A stretch of DNA of 64,000 nucleotides from Moritella sp. 24 (GCF_018219155.1 NZ_CP056123.1:4411505-4475504); one strand, 5' to 3'; shown: positions 1 to 10,960, counted from the stretch's first letter. Program-made: numbers and translations. The notes: generated from the letters alone by a model not told the origin.

Positions 1-1620
1 GAGGTAATCGATTAATGCTTCACCCATATAATCTGTAGGGTAGTAATAGAATGCTTTGCTGGCATCACGTAGTGTTAGATCACCTGCAAGGCTAAGAAAT
101 GGATTAGCATTAGTGGGAATATCTAATAATAACTGGCTATCAATAACCAGTTCAGGAGTATCGACGAATAGCGTATCAGCAACAATTTCAACACCACTCG
201 GTTCCTCGTTCGCTGCGAGTGTTGTATTACCATAGCGACGCCATGTGAAACCTGTCGAAAATTGATTAACTCGAATATCATGTTCTAAATATTGCTTAAG
301 ATCGAGTACTGCATCACGCATATCAATATTGACACTACCCGCATCTAAACCGCCAGTGACAGCGATATCAACATTTTCAACACCCGGAAAACCTTGCCAA
401 CTTTGCAATTGTAAGCCATCGACTTGCAACTGATAACGAAGTTGAGTCCAATCTTGCGTCGGTATCTGAACTTTAATATCACGAACTAAACCATGTGGGT
501 ATAAGGCTTTTAGATCTTTAAACAAGGCTTCATCGACATGACGAGACAAAGCCACTATCGGGGCGAGTTTAGATAACTCAACCTGATTAATAGCAGCAAA
601 TATATCATCTTGCTGTTGTCGTACTTGTATATCTAACTGGGGCCAAATAATCCCATTCGTCACTAACGCTAGGTCACGACTATCAAATTGCCAACCTGCA
701 TCCGTTAATTGCCACTGTAGGTAACCACCCCAGATATTAAGGTTTTGCTGACGAGTTTCATTTTTCCAAGTAAATTCTGATGGTTCTAATTGTACTAATG
801 CGGATGTCGGTTTGTTATTAACAATATCAATCCAACCTTCAAAACTTAATACACCTTTCTTCAGCCCTTCTCGCTTAAACAACACCTTTTCAAACCAATT
901 GGATAAGCTCATATTCTCAGCTTGAAGATAAACTTGACCACTCACATCAGTTAAGTCGTTTTTAGCGCTGGTCACATCAACCATAATACGTAGGTTGTTG
1001 TCAGAAACATCATCATTAATATATGCCCAACCTTCACCGCGGTGACGACGACCTTGGTTTAGCCAAGCAAATTCACGGATATGAATAACTTTCTCTTCTC
1101 CAGAGGGCGTTAATACGCGTAAGTTACTATTCGTTAATTCAAAATTTTTGAGTTGACGGAAAAACACATCAAGTAAGCGGGTTAGCTCAGGCGTCGCAAG
1201 TTTACGCTCTTGTTCAACAGACTGTTCAAAAGGAGAAATAGGAAGTTTTATCTGGACACCATCTAAGATCAAATTATCGAGTAATAATTTTCTCTCTAGT
1301 AAGCTGTTCCAGAAATCAATACTGATCTTGATACGTTCAACGTCAAAATTATACGGTAAGGACTCATCAAATTTGACGTCTAAGGTATTAACAATTAATA
1401 CGGGGCCATATTTATACCAACCCGCATCAATACTTTGTACTTTAATATTCACTGACTGATCAGCAACGAGCCAATCAATCACTCGGTCATGATATTGATT
1501 CAGGTAAGGTAAACTCGCCCGTAGTAAGCTAATCGAAACCGCAGAAAAAACAGCTAAGCAGGCAAAAGTATAAAGGCATGCTTTACCACACCTTCTTAGC
1601 CAATTTCGTTTTACCGTCAC
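1..1620 (-). CDS. yhdP: YhdP family envelope protein (partial, N-terminal 540 residues)
   Basis: AsmA-like protein of the YhdP family, thought to move phospholipid between inner and outer membrane. The frame is open from the window edge to a GTG at 1618-1620. No ATG fits, and the GTG lies one base after the rng stop. Residues about 12-32 form one membrane anchor, followed by the long beta-rich periplasmic region typical of the family, including the early GWYKYGP stretch that resembles the start of E. coli YhdP. The rest (family length about 1,270) lies beyond position 1. It is last in the mreBCD-maf-rng-yhdP series, so probably co-transcribed with rng. Family assignment rests on the N-terminal pattern and this conserved order. 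Confidence 0.85.
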   Translation of the reverse strand, partial: MTVKRNWLRRCGKACLYTFACLAVFSAVSISLLRASLPYLNQYHDRVIDWLVADQSVNIKVQSIDAGWYKYGPVLIVNTLDVKFDESLPYNFDVERIKISIDFWNSLLERKLLLDNLILDGVQIKLPISPFEQSVEQERKLATPELTRLLDVFFRQLKNFELTNSNLRVLTPSGEEKVIHIREFAWLNQGRRHRGEGWAYINDDVSDNNLRIMVDVTSAKNDLTDVSGQVYLQAENMSLSNWFEKVLFKREGLKKGVLSFEGWIDIVNNKPTSALVQLEPSEFTWKNETRQQNLNIWGGYLQWQLTDAGWQFDSRDLALVTNGIIWPQLDIQVRQQQDDIFAAINQVELSKLAPIVALSRHVDEALFKDLKALYPHGLVRDIKVQIPTQDWTQLRYQLQVDGLQLQSWQGFPGVENVDIAVTGGLDAGSVNIDMRDAVLDLKQYLEHDIRVNQFSTGFTWRRYGNTTLAANEEPSGVEIVADTLFVDTPELVIDSQLLLDIPTNANPFLSLAGDLTLRDASKAFYYYPTDYMGEALIDYL

Positions 1621-1621
1621 G

Positions 1622-3097
1622 CTACATCATTACCACATCAAATTGCTCTTGCAAGTATTGAGGTTCAGCTTTGATTTTCACCTGCTTGCCCATAAATAAT
1701 TCCAATTCAGCAATACTGTGTGACTCTTCTTTCTCAATATACTCAGCAACAGCAACGGATGCATAAACGTTAAACTGATCAGCGTCATAAGCACGATTCA
1801 CACGCGTTACTTCACGGAAAATTTCATAGCATACCGTTTCAACCGTCTTCACGGAACCACGACCATCACATGTAGGGCAGTCAGAACATAACACATGCTC
1901 TAATGATTCACGGGTACGTTTACGGGTCATTTCAACTAAGCCTAACGCAGAGAAGTCATGAGTATTTGTTTTAGCACGATCAGGACTTAACGCGGCTTCT
2001 AAACATTCCATCACACGACGGCGGTGTTCTGAACTTTGCATATCAATAAAGTCGATGATGATAATACCACCGAGATTACGTAATCTTAATTGACGCGCAA
2101 TAGCTTGTGTTGATTCAACATTAGTATTGAAAATTGTATCTTCAAGGTTACGGTGTCCAACAAAAGCACCGGTATTAATATCAATCGTCGTCATTGCTTC
2201 GGTTTGATCAATAATTAAATAACCACCCGACTTCAAACTCACTTTTCGTTCTAATGCACGTTGCGCTTCATTTTCAACATCATACATTTCAAAGATAGGA
2301 CGTTCGCCGGTATACGGTTCTAACGCGCTAACCAGCTCAGGTACATAAGATTCAGTAAACTCACATAATTCAGAATAAGCCAGACGAGAATCAACTCTGA
2401 TCTTGTCTAATGGTGCACCTGCAAAGTCACGAATAATACGGAATGCTAATGACGGATCTTGATATAACATACTCGCGCTTGGATTAGTCGCTTTACGTTG
2501 TAAGACTTTCGTCCATAGACGTTTTAAGTAAGCAATATCTTGCTCAAGCTCTTTATCACCAACACCATCAGCGGCTGTACGGATAATATAGCCACCCAGT
2601 TCATCCATCTGCGCTTCAGTCACACGTTTTAAACGGGTACGCTCTTCTTCACAATCAATACGTTGTGATACACCAACATGCGAACTTCCTGGCATAAACA
2701 CTAAATAACGTGACGGTAAGGTAATATCCGTTGTTAAGCGTGCACCTTTAGTACCCATCGGATCTTTCACTACCTGTACGGTAATGTCTTGACCTTGGCG
2801 AACTAGCTGAGAGATATCAGCCACTTTAAAATGCTTTTTCTCGCCCGGCGACACACACTCGGTATGCGGTACAATATCAGATGCATGTAAGAATGCGGCT
2901 TTATCAAGACCAATATCAATAAATGCAGCTTGCATGCCTGGTAATACCCGACTGACTTTACCTTTATAGATATTACCCACGATGCCACGCTTCGCTTCTC
3001 GTTCTACATGTATTTCTTGTAATATGCCATTTTCAATCAAGGCAACCCGAGTTTCGCTCGGGGTAACATTTACTAATAACTCTGTCGTAAGACCCAT
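1622..3097 (-). CDS. rng: Ribonuclease G
   Basis: Endoribonuclease of the RNase E/G family that trims the 5' end of 16S rRNA and cleaves AU-rich single-stranded RNA. The 491 residues match the usual length of about 489. An S1 RNA-binding domain lies near residues 38-125 (GIVGNIYKGKV). The catalytic metal-binding DIN motif is in TTIDINTGAF near residue 305, and the zinc-link CPTC is near residue 405. It lacks the long C-terminal scaffold of RNase E, which separates the two enzymes. It lies between maf and yhdP, 16 bases after maf, in the order seen in many gammaproteobacteria. Confidence 0.97.
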   Translation of the reverse strand: MGLTTELLVNVTPSETRVALIENGILQEIHVEREAKRGIVGNIYKGKVSRVLPGMQAAFIDIGLDKAAFLHASDIVPHTECVSPGEKKHFKVADISQLVRQGQDITVQVVKDPMGTKGARLTTDITLPSRYLVFMPGSSHVGVSQRIDCEEERTRLKRVTEAQMDELGGYIIRTAADGVGDKELEQDIAYLKRLWTKVLQRKATNPSASMLYQDPSLAFRIIRDFAGAPLDKIRVDSRLAYSELCEFTESYVPELVSALEPYTGERPIFEMYDVENEAQRALERKVSLKSGGYLIIDQTEAMTTIDINTGAFVGHRNLEDTIFNTNVESTQAIARQLRLRNLGGIIIIDFIDMQSSEHRRRVMECLEAALSPDRAKTNTHDFSALGLVEMTRKRTRESLEHVLCSDCPTCDGRGSVKTVETVCYEIFREVTRVNRAYDADQFNVYASVAVAEYIEKEESHSIAELELFMGKQVKIKAEPQYLQEQFDVVMM

Positions 3098-3113
3098 ATC
3101 ATCTAGCCCTTCA

Positions 3114-3722
3114 TTACTTATTCTGCTTTGCCTTAAAGGCTTGAATTAATTGCTCAGTTTGCATCAATGGTAGGCCTACAACAGCGCTATAGCTACCACT
3201 GATATGACTTACAAATTTGCCTGCAATACCTTGAATCGCATAACTACCAGCCTTATCGGTTGGTTCTCCCGTACGCCAGTAATCTTGTATTTCAGTCACT
3301 GATATAGCTCTAAACTGTACTTTAGTCGTTACCAACTCAACCATGCAGTGGTGCTCATTTGCGATTGCAACGGCGGTCATCACTTCATGCTCTTGGCCTG
3401 ATAATAAACTTAACATACGAATCGAATCAGCTTCATCAACCGGTTTCTCTAATACTTGTCCGCCGTAAACCACTATCGTATCAGAACCCAATACAAGATT
3501 ATTTACACTTGTTGCATGTGCCGTCTTCGCATTTTTTAGCGCAACAATACCTGCTTGTGCTTTATCGCGAGCTAATCGAGATACATAATCAGCAGCAAGT
3601 TCATCTGATTGTTGCTGCTCTTCTACGTCGACGTTTAATACCGAAAATTCGACACCTATTTGTGTCAGTAATTCACGACGTCGTGGTGATTGTGACGCTA
3701 AATATATATTCATCTGTTTCAT
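3114..3722 (-). CDS. yhdE: Maf-like dTTP/UTP pyrophosphatase (YhdE)
   Basis: House-cleaning nucleotide pyrophosphatase of the Maf family; YhdE-type members hydrolyse dTTP, UTP and modified pyrimidine nucleotides. The 202 residues begin with the Maf signature LASQSPRRRELL, carry the LGSDTIVV catalytic loop near residue 78, and end with SGSYSAVVGLPL, which is YhdE-like. An ATG three codons in is an alternative start; the first was kept because a GAAG lies upstream. Its place between mreD and rng matches the conserved cluster. Some family members are linked to septum inhibition; whether this one is cannot be read from sequence. Confidence 0.94.
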   Translation of the reverse strand: MKQMNIYLASQSPRRRELLTQIGVEFSVLNVDVEEQQQSDELAADYVSRLARDKAQAGIVALKNAKTAHATSVNNLVLGSDTIVVYGGQVLEKPVDEADSIRMLSLLSGQEHEVMTAVAIANEHHCMVELVTTKVQFRAISVTEIQDYWRTGEPTDKAGSYAIQGIAGKFVSHISGSYSAVVGLPLMQTEQLIQAFKAKQNK

Positions 3723-3760
3723 CTTATTATCTTCTACACTATTAAGCTATCTTATGCCGA

Positions 3761-4243
3761 CTATCTAATCGCAAACTGACGACGAATTTTACGTAAAATC
3801 AAGAATATCCATGGCCATATTAACATTGTGGATAGGATTGACCATAAGTACATCGGTGTTATTGATATATCGAAAAGTAATTTTTCGGCCCAAAATATAA
3901 TGAGCTTATTTAGCATCGCCAAGAAGCCAACAATTAATGCTTGCTGCCATAACGATATATTACGAATCAAGCGGTGATTCATTACAATAATATAAATAAC
4001 AATAGACAACGCGAGAGAGTGGATCCCTAATGGCGCACCCAGCAATAAATCAAGCGTAAGCCCTGTCATCCAAGCATAACCAATACTGACGCGATAAGGC
4101 AGTGCCATACACCAATAGCCCAATACCAATAACACCCAGTCAGGACGAAAACTATCAAGCGGCTCAGGAACAGGCAGTACTGTCAGTAATAACGCGAGAA
4201 TTAAGGTTAAAATTAATTTAAAACGGCCGTTAGCAGGTGTCAT
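3761..4243 (-). CDS. mreD: Rod shape-determining protein MreD
   Basis: Integral inner-membrane component of the elongasome, working with MreB, MreC, RodA and PBP2 in lateral wall growth. The 160 residues contain about five or six hydrophobic segments (for example ILTLILALLLTVLPV near the start) and a basic C-terminal tail (LRKIRRQ), as in the family. The start ATG overlaps the mreC stop by four bases (ATGA), which indicates translational coupling. Family recognition is by size, topology and position, since MreD proteins diverge quickly. Confidence 0.93.
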   Translation of the reverse strand: MTPANGRFKLILTLILALLLTVLPVPEPLDSFRPDWVLLVLGYWCMALPYRVSIGYAWMTGLTLDLLLGAPLGIHSLALSIVIYIIVMNHRLIRNISLWQQALIVGFLAMLNKLIIFWAEKLLFDISITPMYLWSILSTMLIWPWIFLILRKIRRQFAIR

Positions 4244-5103
4244 AATACCGCCTCCTTATTCGTATCTGTCGTCGACTTACTCTCTTCATCGTCCCAAACT
4301 AATAACACATAACGGATCCGCTCTAACGCAACAACTGGCTTGGCTTCCACTTGCGCATAAGGCTGACCGATCTGGTAAGTGAACTCGGTAATCGTTGCAA
4401 CAGGATAGCCTTCAGGAAATACCCCACCAAGGCCGGATGTCACTAAAACATCCCCCACTTGAATATCAGTACTGTGCGGCATATAAGGTAAGTTAAGACT
4501 GTTTAATTCACCACTACCATTAGCAATAGCGCGAATATCATTACGCTGTACTCGTACTGGAATACCGTGAGTAATATCAGAAATCAGTAATATGCGGCTG
4601 TAAGTTGTAGAAACATCCACAATTTGACCAACAACACCCTGTTCGTTTAATACCGGTTGGCCAATATAAATACCATCGAGAGAACCTTTATTAATGACCA
4701 CTTGTAATGAGAAAGGATCAGAATTAACGGTAATTATTTCAGCCACTAACTTACGTTGATCGGAATGAACTGGCGAGTTGAGTAAAGCCCTTAATCGATT
4801 ATTTTCTTCTTTCAGGTGCTTAAATTCAAGTAGCTGAACCTGTTGAACAAATAACTTATCTTTTTGTTCTTTAACTTGTTTTTTTAAGTCTCGGCGTGTA
4901 ACAACAGTATTCGATACACCTTTAAGCATCTCACTCGGAATATCGGCAGCATAAATTAAAGGTGATACAGCCGTATTTAGATACAGTCGAACATTTGAAA
5001 ATGAATCAAATTTAGAATCAAAGATAATTAATGAGAAAGAAGCGATAACCGCAAAGAATAAGCGCAGCTGTAAAGATGTAGAGGTAGCAAAAATAGGTTT
5101 CAT
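4240..5103 (-). CDS. mreC: Rod shape-determining protein MreC
   Basis: Bitopic inner-membrane protein linking cytoplasmic MreB to periplasmic wall synthases. One N-terminal membrane segment (residues about 13-28) is followed by a coiled coil (about 70-110, rich in K, E, Q and L) and then the beta-rich periplasmic MreC core, with GVVGQIVDVS and VLVTSGLGGVFPEGYPV. The 287 residues fall in the family range. It is separated from mreB by 60 bases that contain a strong hairpin and overlaps mreD by four bases. Confidence 0.96.
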   Translation of the reverse strand: MKPIFATSTSLQLRLFFAVIASFSLIIFDSKFDSFSNVRLYLNTAVSPLIYAADIPSEMLKGVSNTVVTRRDLKKQVKEQKDKLFVQQVQLLEFKHLKEENNRLRALLNSPVHSDQRKLVAEIITVNSDPFSLQVVINKGSLDGIYIGQPVLNEQGVVGQIVDVSTTYSRILLISDITHGIPVRVQRNDIRAIANGSGELNSLNLPYMPHSTDIQVGDVLVTSGLGGVFPEGYPVATITEFTYQIGQPYAQVEAKPVVALERIRYVLLVWDDEESKSTTDTNKEAVL

Positions 5104-5119
5104 TAGATGGTGTTCTCAA

Positions 5120-5141
5120 AGGATGGCGCGTCCGCCATCCT
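5120..5141 (-). terminator. Hairpin between mreB and mreC (possible attenuator)
   Basis: A perfect 9-bp stem (AGGATGGCG with CGCCATCCT) and a four-base loop sits in the mreB-mreC gap on the transcribed strand. Only three U residues follow, so it is a weak terminator or an RNA-stability element rather than a full stop. Such a device would give more MreB than MreC and MreD, which matches their known stoichiometry; that role is inferred. Confidence 0.55.
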
Positions 5142-5163
5142 ATAGGATTATTTAATCAGGCGC

Positions 5164-6288
<1,125 letters not shown>

Positions 6289-6305
6289 TTATGACCGACA
6301 AACCA

Positions 6306-9300
6306 TTAATTTAACCGTCTTCGGTAAATAACTCTGTCATTACCATAGAAAAAGCCAAACACGATGTTTGCTGAAGGCGATTGATCAAACTGAGTATGAC
6401 CCTCTTCCCACTTATATTTGAACCAGTCATCAACAGTATAATCAAGTTGAACCTCACCATTTCGGTTCGGAGCTGCAATGATAAGAGCTTGAGTTACACC
6501 ACTATTAAAGGTCCCATCTCCAGAAAGGTTCGGTAACGTCCCACCTAAAGAAACATCAACTAACTTAGCATTAATGGAATCAAAGCCTGTTTTGTCATCA
6601 TCACTATGCGTAATAAAATTTGTCCCATTAAAATACTCGAGTTGCATAGTCACTGCAAAATCGTTCGACATTGGGCCATAGCCATCGGCAATAGACCAAC
6701 GACCATAACGTAGTTCGCTCGTTTTTTCTGATAATTGACGCGCAGTAATATACCCTTCAATAGGAAGGCCTAAATCACTGAATTTGACCCCGTCCTTATC
6801 CGTAATGCCAATACCAAAAAGGGTATTCATTATCGGACCATCCGGACCTGTTAACTTCCGAGAAAAGTAGCCGTTATCAAGGATATCAAGATTACATGCA
6901 CCAGGCTGGTACACACCATCACACCATTCACCACCATATCCTTGCAAACGATGAGACAAATCTAAACCATCTGCGTTCGCAACAAAATTAACGATCGCTT
7001 TCTCATCACCATCATAATTTCGAGTCACTGATCCTGAACGGTTCTGAGCTTCCAATTGATAATCAAATTCAAGTTCTGGTTGATCCATGTAAGTGATGCC
7101 TGAAGAACCAAGTTTTAACAGAACCCATGCGTCCTCCCAATTAGGGCCAATGCCAGGTTCAAATTGCTTATTGCCCGGTGTCCATTGGTAACAATACCCG
7201 CCTTCTTGCCCTGCTCTACACTGATAAAGGTTGTTATCTTTCGGCTGTAATACAATCGTTCCTGATACATAAGTGGCGACTTGATCAGGAAACATATGAT
7301 CATAGGTATTTGGATTATGACTACTAGAATTAATATAATTATCTATCGTCGAAGATACTAACTCAAATTTTGCAGGGATAAATCTGCCTATCTCTTTACC
7401 TTTAGAGTTATCCGAAAAGGTAGCATCAACAGAAAATTTCATGCCATAGTAATTTTTGTCTTTTACGTTTATCTGAATCGCACCTACTTCACTATAAGTG
7501 GAATCAACAAATCGATAGACCCCATTTTCAAAGGCTGGTAAGTCTGGTATTTCAATCCAATCTGCTGATGTTGACGTTGTTAGCGTCTTATTCGTTGCGT
7601 AAGTAAACTCCCCATCATACTGCTCGTTCGTTGGCATAGACCGCGTTAGCTTGATGCTTAAATTATCATTAGAATTGGGGATATAATTAGCTGTAATAGT
7701 ATCCTCGGACTGATTAGCATTCAGCGCTTGAATCTTAAACGTGAAAATATCACCGGCTTTATGGGTGTACTTTAATGCATTATTATCTTGTGCAGTTAAA
7801 TCCGTCCATATCTCACCGTTCTGACCTTCGTGACGAGTGGCTTTGATTTTGAACCGAGCTGGACTCACAGCAAATTGATTACTTTGCCCTTTGATTGTTA
7901 ATCCATCCAGATCATTTCTGTTATCGTTAATGGTATAACGAGCAATTAAATTAATCTTACCTGCGTCTTGATACTGTGCTGAATTAATTTGAGTAATATT
8001 GTTATTAAATTTTAAATCAACAGGGCTATATCTCTGCTCTTGAGTACTGCTATTTTTACCTAAGTTGATAGTATCTGCGACAAAATTTAAGTTTAAGGCT
8101 GCTGGAGCACAGGTATCTGGTTCTTGGCACTGCACCCCTAACTCAACTTTAATCTCTTCATTATGTTTAAAAATATTTTTGCACTGGCCATTCTTATTAT
8201 AAAAAGCCTCGAGTTTAATCGGCTTAGAAAAGTTAACAGCCGCGACTTGATTGGCAATATTTTCACTGCCATCGGCATTATCGTAACTAAAGAAAAAGCC
8301 CGTATCCGCGAAATTAATATCGCAATTATTCGTGCCATTACACTTATAAGGCTTACTCGTGCTTGTTAATGACAGGCTTAAATCATCTTCTTTTAAATAA
8401 CCTAAATTAATATCGGTTGAACGAGTAAAAGTACCACTTGGCTTCGAGATAGAATCATTACTATTTTGCGCATTAGCGACCAAGGTTACACTTGTCGAAT
8501 CACTAGATTCAACACAAGCAGAACCGGCTTGGAAAGCATTAGTACATGCTTGTACGGTGACAATTGCAGGTTCGCAGGTTAACGCGCGATCACTATAGGT
8601 TAATCGATAGTGATCAATAATGGCAGGTGGCGGGGTATCATCCTCAAACTTAATAACAATATCGTCCCAAGATATATCATCATCATCACCGTATCGACTA
8701 GCATCAATTCTAAGTTCATAAGTATTTTTACTTTTAAGTTTTCGTTTGATACTCCAAATATAGTCACCGGTTGTCGTTCCACTACGTAAATAACGCTGAG
8801 AAATAACAACGCCCGTTTTTTTATTTTTTAGAGTTAACTTCACATTATTTTCGTAACGTAATAAATCGCGATAATTATAAATAGTAATGGAATCTATAGG
8901 TCCATCACTAAGCGGTTTAAATTCATATTTAACATCATCATCTTCATATCGATCTGGGTACCAACGTCCCGCATAACCATCACTAGGTGATTCATTGCTA
9001 TCACCAATATGACGACGTTCGATAAACATAAAGCTTTCTGTTTTACTGTCTTTTGAAACAGTTTCTAATTTAATGTCTTCAAATTCAAAATCATCATAAT
9101 TATTACCGTAGCTTCTACAATTATTACTCCAACCAGTAGGGGTTTGTCCACTAAAGCACTGACCTACAATGGCAATTCTATAATCACCTTTAGCTAAAGA
9201 CACTGGCGCCAATGGGTCATTATCAAAATGAGCATGGCCATTATCAGCATGCTCCTTACCGTTTTTATCTAAGTGCGAACGGGCATTAACAACAACATTC

Positions 9301-9644
9301 CCACGGCTGTCCCAAATTACAAAATATAATCGGCCAGAGGTATTATCAATATCCTCAAGTTTAATTTTCTTTAAAAGGATATCTTCAGTTAAATTAAAAT
9401 GAATAGGATTAACAGGCGTTGGATTGAACAATGCATCATTGTAATAATCATTACCGTCAGCTCTCAACATATAGGTTGGAATAATACGATCAAAGTTATT
9501 ATCGCCCATGGCGATTTCACCCTTAAGTACAATTTTAGCTTCAACCGCAAAGGAAGTACTGATAAGCAATAAACATACGCATAATAACGACGTCAAATAT
9601 TTGCTTGGTAATTTATTAATCTGCAAAAAATAATTCAAAATCAT
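6306..9644 (-). CDS. mshQ: MSHA biogenesis protein MshQ (DUF6701)
   Basis: Very large secreted protein at the end of the MSHA minor-pilin cluster; the family is thought to act at the pilus tip or in adhesion, but its biochemistry is not established. It has 1,112 residues with a signal peptide (hydrophobic stretch about 18-33, cleaved near AVEA). The first third is rich in Asp, Tyr and Asn. The region from about residue 345 on resembles the MshQ/DUF6701 block, starting with ALTCEPAIVTVQACTN and scattered Cys pairs. The start overlaps the mshP stop by four bases, so it is coupled to the minor pilins. No LamG domain is obvious in its N-terminal part. Confidence 0.85.
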   Translation of the reverse strand: MILNYFLQINKLPSKYLTSLLCVCLLLISTSFAVEAKIVLKGEIAMGDNNFDRIIPTYMLRADGNDYYNDALFNPTPVNPIHFNLTEDILLKKIKLEDIDNTSGRLYFVIWDSRGNVVVNARSHLDKNGKEHADNGHAHFDNDPLAPVSLAKGDYRIAIVGQCFSGQTPTGWSNNCRSYGNNYDDFEFEDIKLETVSKDSKTESFMFIERRHIGDSNESPSDGYAGRWYPDRYEDDDVKYEFKPLSDGPIDSITIYNYRDLLRYENNVKLTLKNKKTGVVISQRYLRSGTTTGDYIWSIKRKLKSKNTYELRIDASRYGDDDDISWDDIVIKFEDDTPPPAIIDHYRLTYSDRALTCEPAIVTVQACTNAFQAGSACVESSDSTSVTLVANAQNSNDSISKPSGTFTRSTDINLGYLKEDDLSLSLTSTSKPYKCNGTNNCDINFADTGFFFSYDNADGSENIANQVAAVNFSKPIKLEAFYNKNGQCKNIFKHNEEIKVELGVQCQEPDTCAPAALNLNFVADTINLGKNSSTQEQRYSPVDLKFNNNITQINSAQYQDAGKINLIARYTINDNRNDLDGLTIKGQSNQFAVSPARFKIKATRHEGQNGEIWTDLTAQDNNALKYTHKAGDIFTFKIQALNANQSEDTITANYIPNSNDNLSIKLTRSMPTNEQYDGEFTYATNKTLTTSTSADWIEIPDLPAFENGVYRFVDSTYSEVGAIQINVKDKNYYGMKFSVDATFSDNSKGKEIGRFIPAKFELVSSTIDNYINSSSHNPNTYDHMFPDQVATYVSGTIVLQPKDNNLYQCRAGQEGGYCYQWTPGNKQFEPGIGPNWEDAWVLLKLGSSGITYMDQPELEFDYQLEAQNRSGSVTRNYDGDEKAIVNFVANADGLDLSHRLQGYGGEWCDGVYQPGACNLDILDNGYFSRKLTGPDGPIMNTLFGIGITDKDGVKFSDLGLPIEGYITARQLSEKTSELRYGRWSIADGYGPMSNDFAVTMQLEYFNGTNFITHSDDDKTGFDSINAKLVDVSLGGTLPNLSGDGTFNSGVTQALIIAAPNRNGEVQLDYTVDDWFKYKWEEGHTQFDQSPSANIVFGFFYGNDRVIYRRRLN

Positions 9645-10084
9645 AATTTAACTTCCGCTTCAATTTGATGCTGCGCTACTATTTTTCCACCGTCACAGGT
9701 ACCCGTAGAAATGAGGTAAAACTGGCTAGTATTATTAACCGGAATATTTTGGCAAGTCACGGCGACACTGCAATTTTCTAAGCCGACTTCATCACTCACA
9801 TTAAACTTTACATCACTGGCATCGGAAATCGTGGTAATACTTGGAAAGTTAACGCATGTTAGGTTATTTCTAATCACTTGATAAATACCATATTCCATAC
9901 CGCTTTCTGCCGCATAATAAGCCTTGGCGCTATATACTTCATTTGCAACACTGTCCGCTGTAGAGCTTAAAATACGGCTCAACGTGGCTGCTAATAAAGA
10001 AATAACAACAATAATAAATAAGGCGATAACGAGCATACTACCTTGTTGCTGTTTAATACTTGTCGGCATAGTTTTCAACTTCAC
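9641..10084 (-). CDS. mshP: MSHA biogenesis protein MshP (PilX-like minor pilin)
   Basis: Small inner-membrane or minor pilin-like protein of the MSHA system. The 147 residues have an N-terminal hydrophobic helix (about 16-38, SMLVIALFIIVVISLL) preceded by a basic leader (QQQGS). It lacks the strict FTLIE processing motif but keeps a Glu in AAESGMEYG further in, as PilX/MshP proteins do. Four Cys occur in the C-terminal half. It lies 18 bases after mshO and overlaps mshQ by four bases. Confidence 0.87.
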   Translation of the reverse strand: MKLKTMPTSIKQQQGSMLVIALFIIVVISLLAATLSRILSSTADSVANEVYSAKAYYAAESGMEYGIYQVIRNNLTCVNFPSITTISDASDVKFNVSDEVGLENCSVAVTCQNIPVNNTSQFYLISTGTCDGGKIVAQHQIEAEVKL

Positions 10085-10102
10085 TGTTTGATTGCTCTAT
10101 GG

Positions 10103-10960
10103 TTATGGAACATTACTCATGACCAATTGATGATCAAAATAAATAACGCTATCGTCACGTAGTTTAAAACCAAAATTAAGGTCTAAAATTGCGTTACGGA
10201 ATCGACTCGCTGGTGACAATATCATCGTGCTATCGGTACTCAAGTTATCAGCCATTAAGGCACGCTTATCTAGGGAGTAACCCGGTACTGATAATGCGCC
10301 TTCGTTTCGAAATAAACGCATTGAATTACCAATTTCAACTAAGCAATACTGCACTTTATTCTCGGCAATAAAATACCGAGACACTAATGAATCTCTAATT
10401 AATCGGTCGCCACTCGCGAAGGTCACCTCTGCTTGAGTTGGGTTTGCGCCCGAACTTGCTACATAACTCGCAATTTGGGCGACGGTACTCGGAGATGATG
10501 CCGTTGGTAATGAATAAAAGTCATCAGAATCTGTGGTTAATACACTGACATATTGATCTTTAAATGTATTGGTTCCCGCATTCAACCGCGTTTTCTGGTC
10601 CATGATCAGTGACATTGTAGCCTGCCCAACAACATTACCCAGATATTGCCCAGCAGCGGTAAAAGGAACAAAATCAATGCAGGTATTATCGCTATTAACT
10701 CTTAAACTAAAGGCAACTGCTGAATCAAGTTCTTTATCCATGCGGTTAAAAGCAAATCTTGCATCATTTAGACGCTCATTCTGATTAACAGAAGTCTGAT
10801 AAAGCACGACATTACTGCTAATGAAACGACTACTGAACATGCCAACAATACCGAGTAAAAGGATCACGATTGTTAGCTCGATAAGTGTAAAACCGGTCTG
10901 CTTAGACTCTTCGTATTTAAGTTCGTGGTATTTGAGTTCGTTGTATTTAAAGTCAATCAT
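10103..10960 (-). CDS. mshO: MSHA minor pilin MshO
   Basis: Type IV minor prepilin of the MSHA tip complex. The 285 residues carry the class III methylation signature TGFTLIELTIVILLLG near residue 22, so the leader cut by the prepilin peptidase is unusually long, about 22 residues. That leader contains three copies of a KYxEL/S pentapeptide encoded by a 15-bp tandem repeat. The globular part has two Cys. The ATG shares one base with the mshD stop (TGATG), which indicates translational coupling. Confidence 0.93.
   Translation of the reverse strand: MIDFKYNELKYHELKYEESKQTGFTLIELTIVILLLGIVGMFSSRFISSNVVLYQTSVNQNERLNDARFAFNRMDKELDSAVAFSLRVNSDNTCIDFVPFTAAGQYLGNVVGQATMSLIMDQKTRLNAGTNTFKDQYVSVLTTDSDDFYSLPTASSPSTVAQIASYVASSGANPTQAEVTFASGDRLIRDSLVSRYFIAENKVQYCLVEIGNSMRLFRNEGALSVPGYSLDKRALMADNLSTDSTMILSPASRFRNAILDLNFGFKLRDDSVIYFDHQLVMSNVP
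10904..10948 (-). repeat. Three-unit 15-bp tandem repeat in the mshO leader
   Basis: Codons 5-19 of mshO are three 15-base units that read KYNEL, KYHEL and KYEES. The first two differ at two bases and the third is degenerate. The repeat stays in frame, so copy number would change only leader length. It falls wholly in the prepilin leader that is removed on processing. Confidence 0.75.

Noticed and set aside
8138-8369. Two small overlapping frames inside mshQ
   Set aside because: Shadows of the long mshQ frame in AT-rich sequence, with no start signals.
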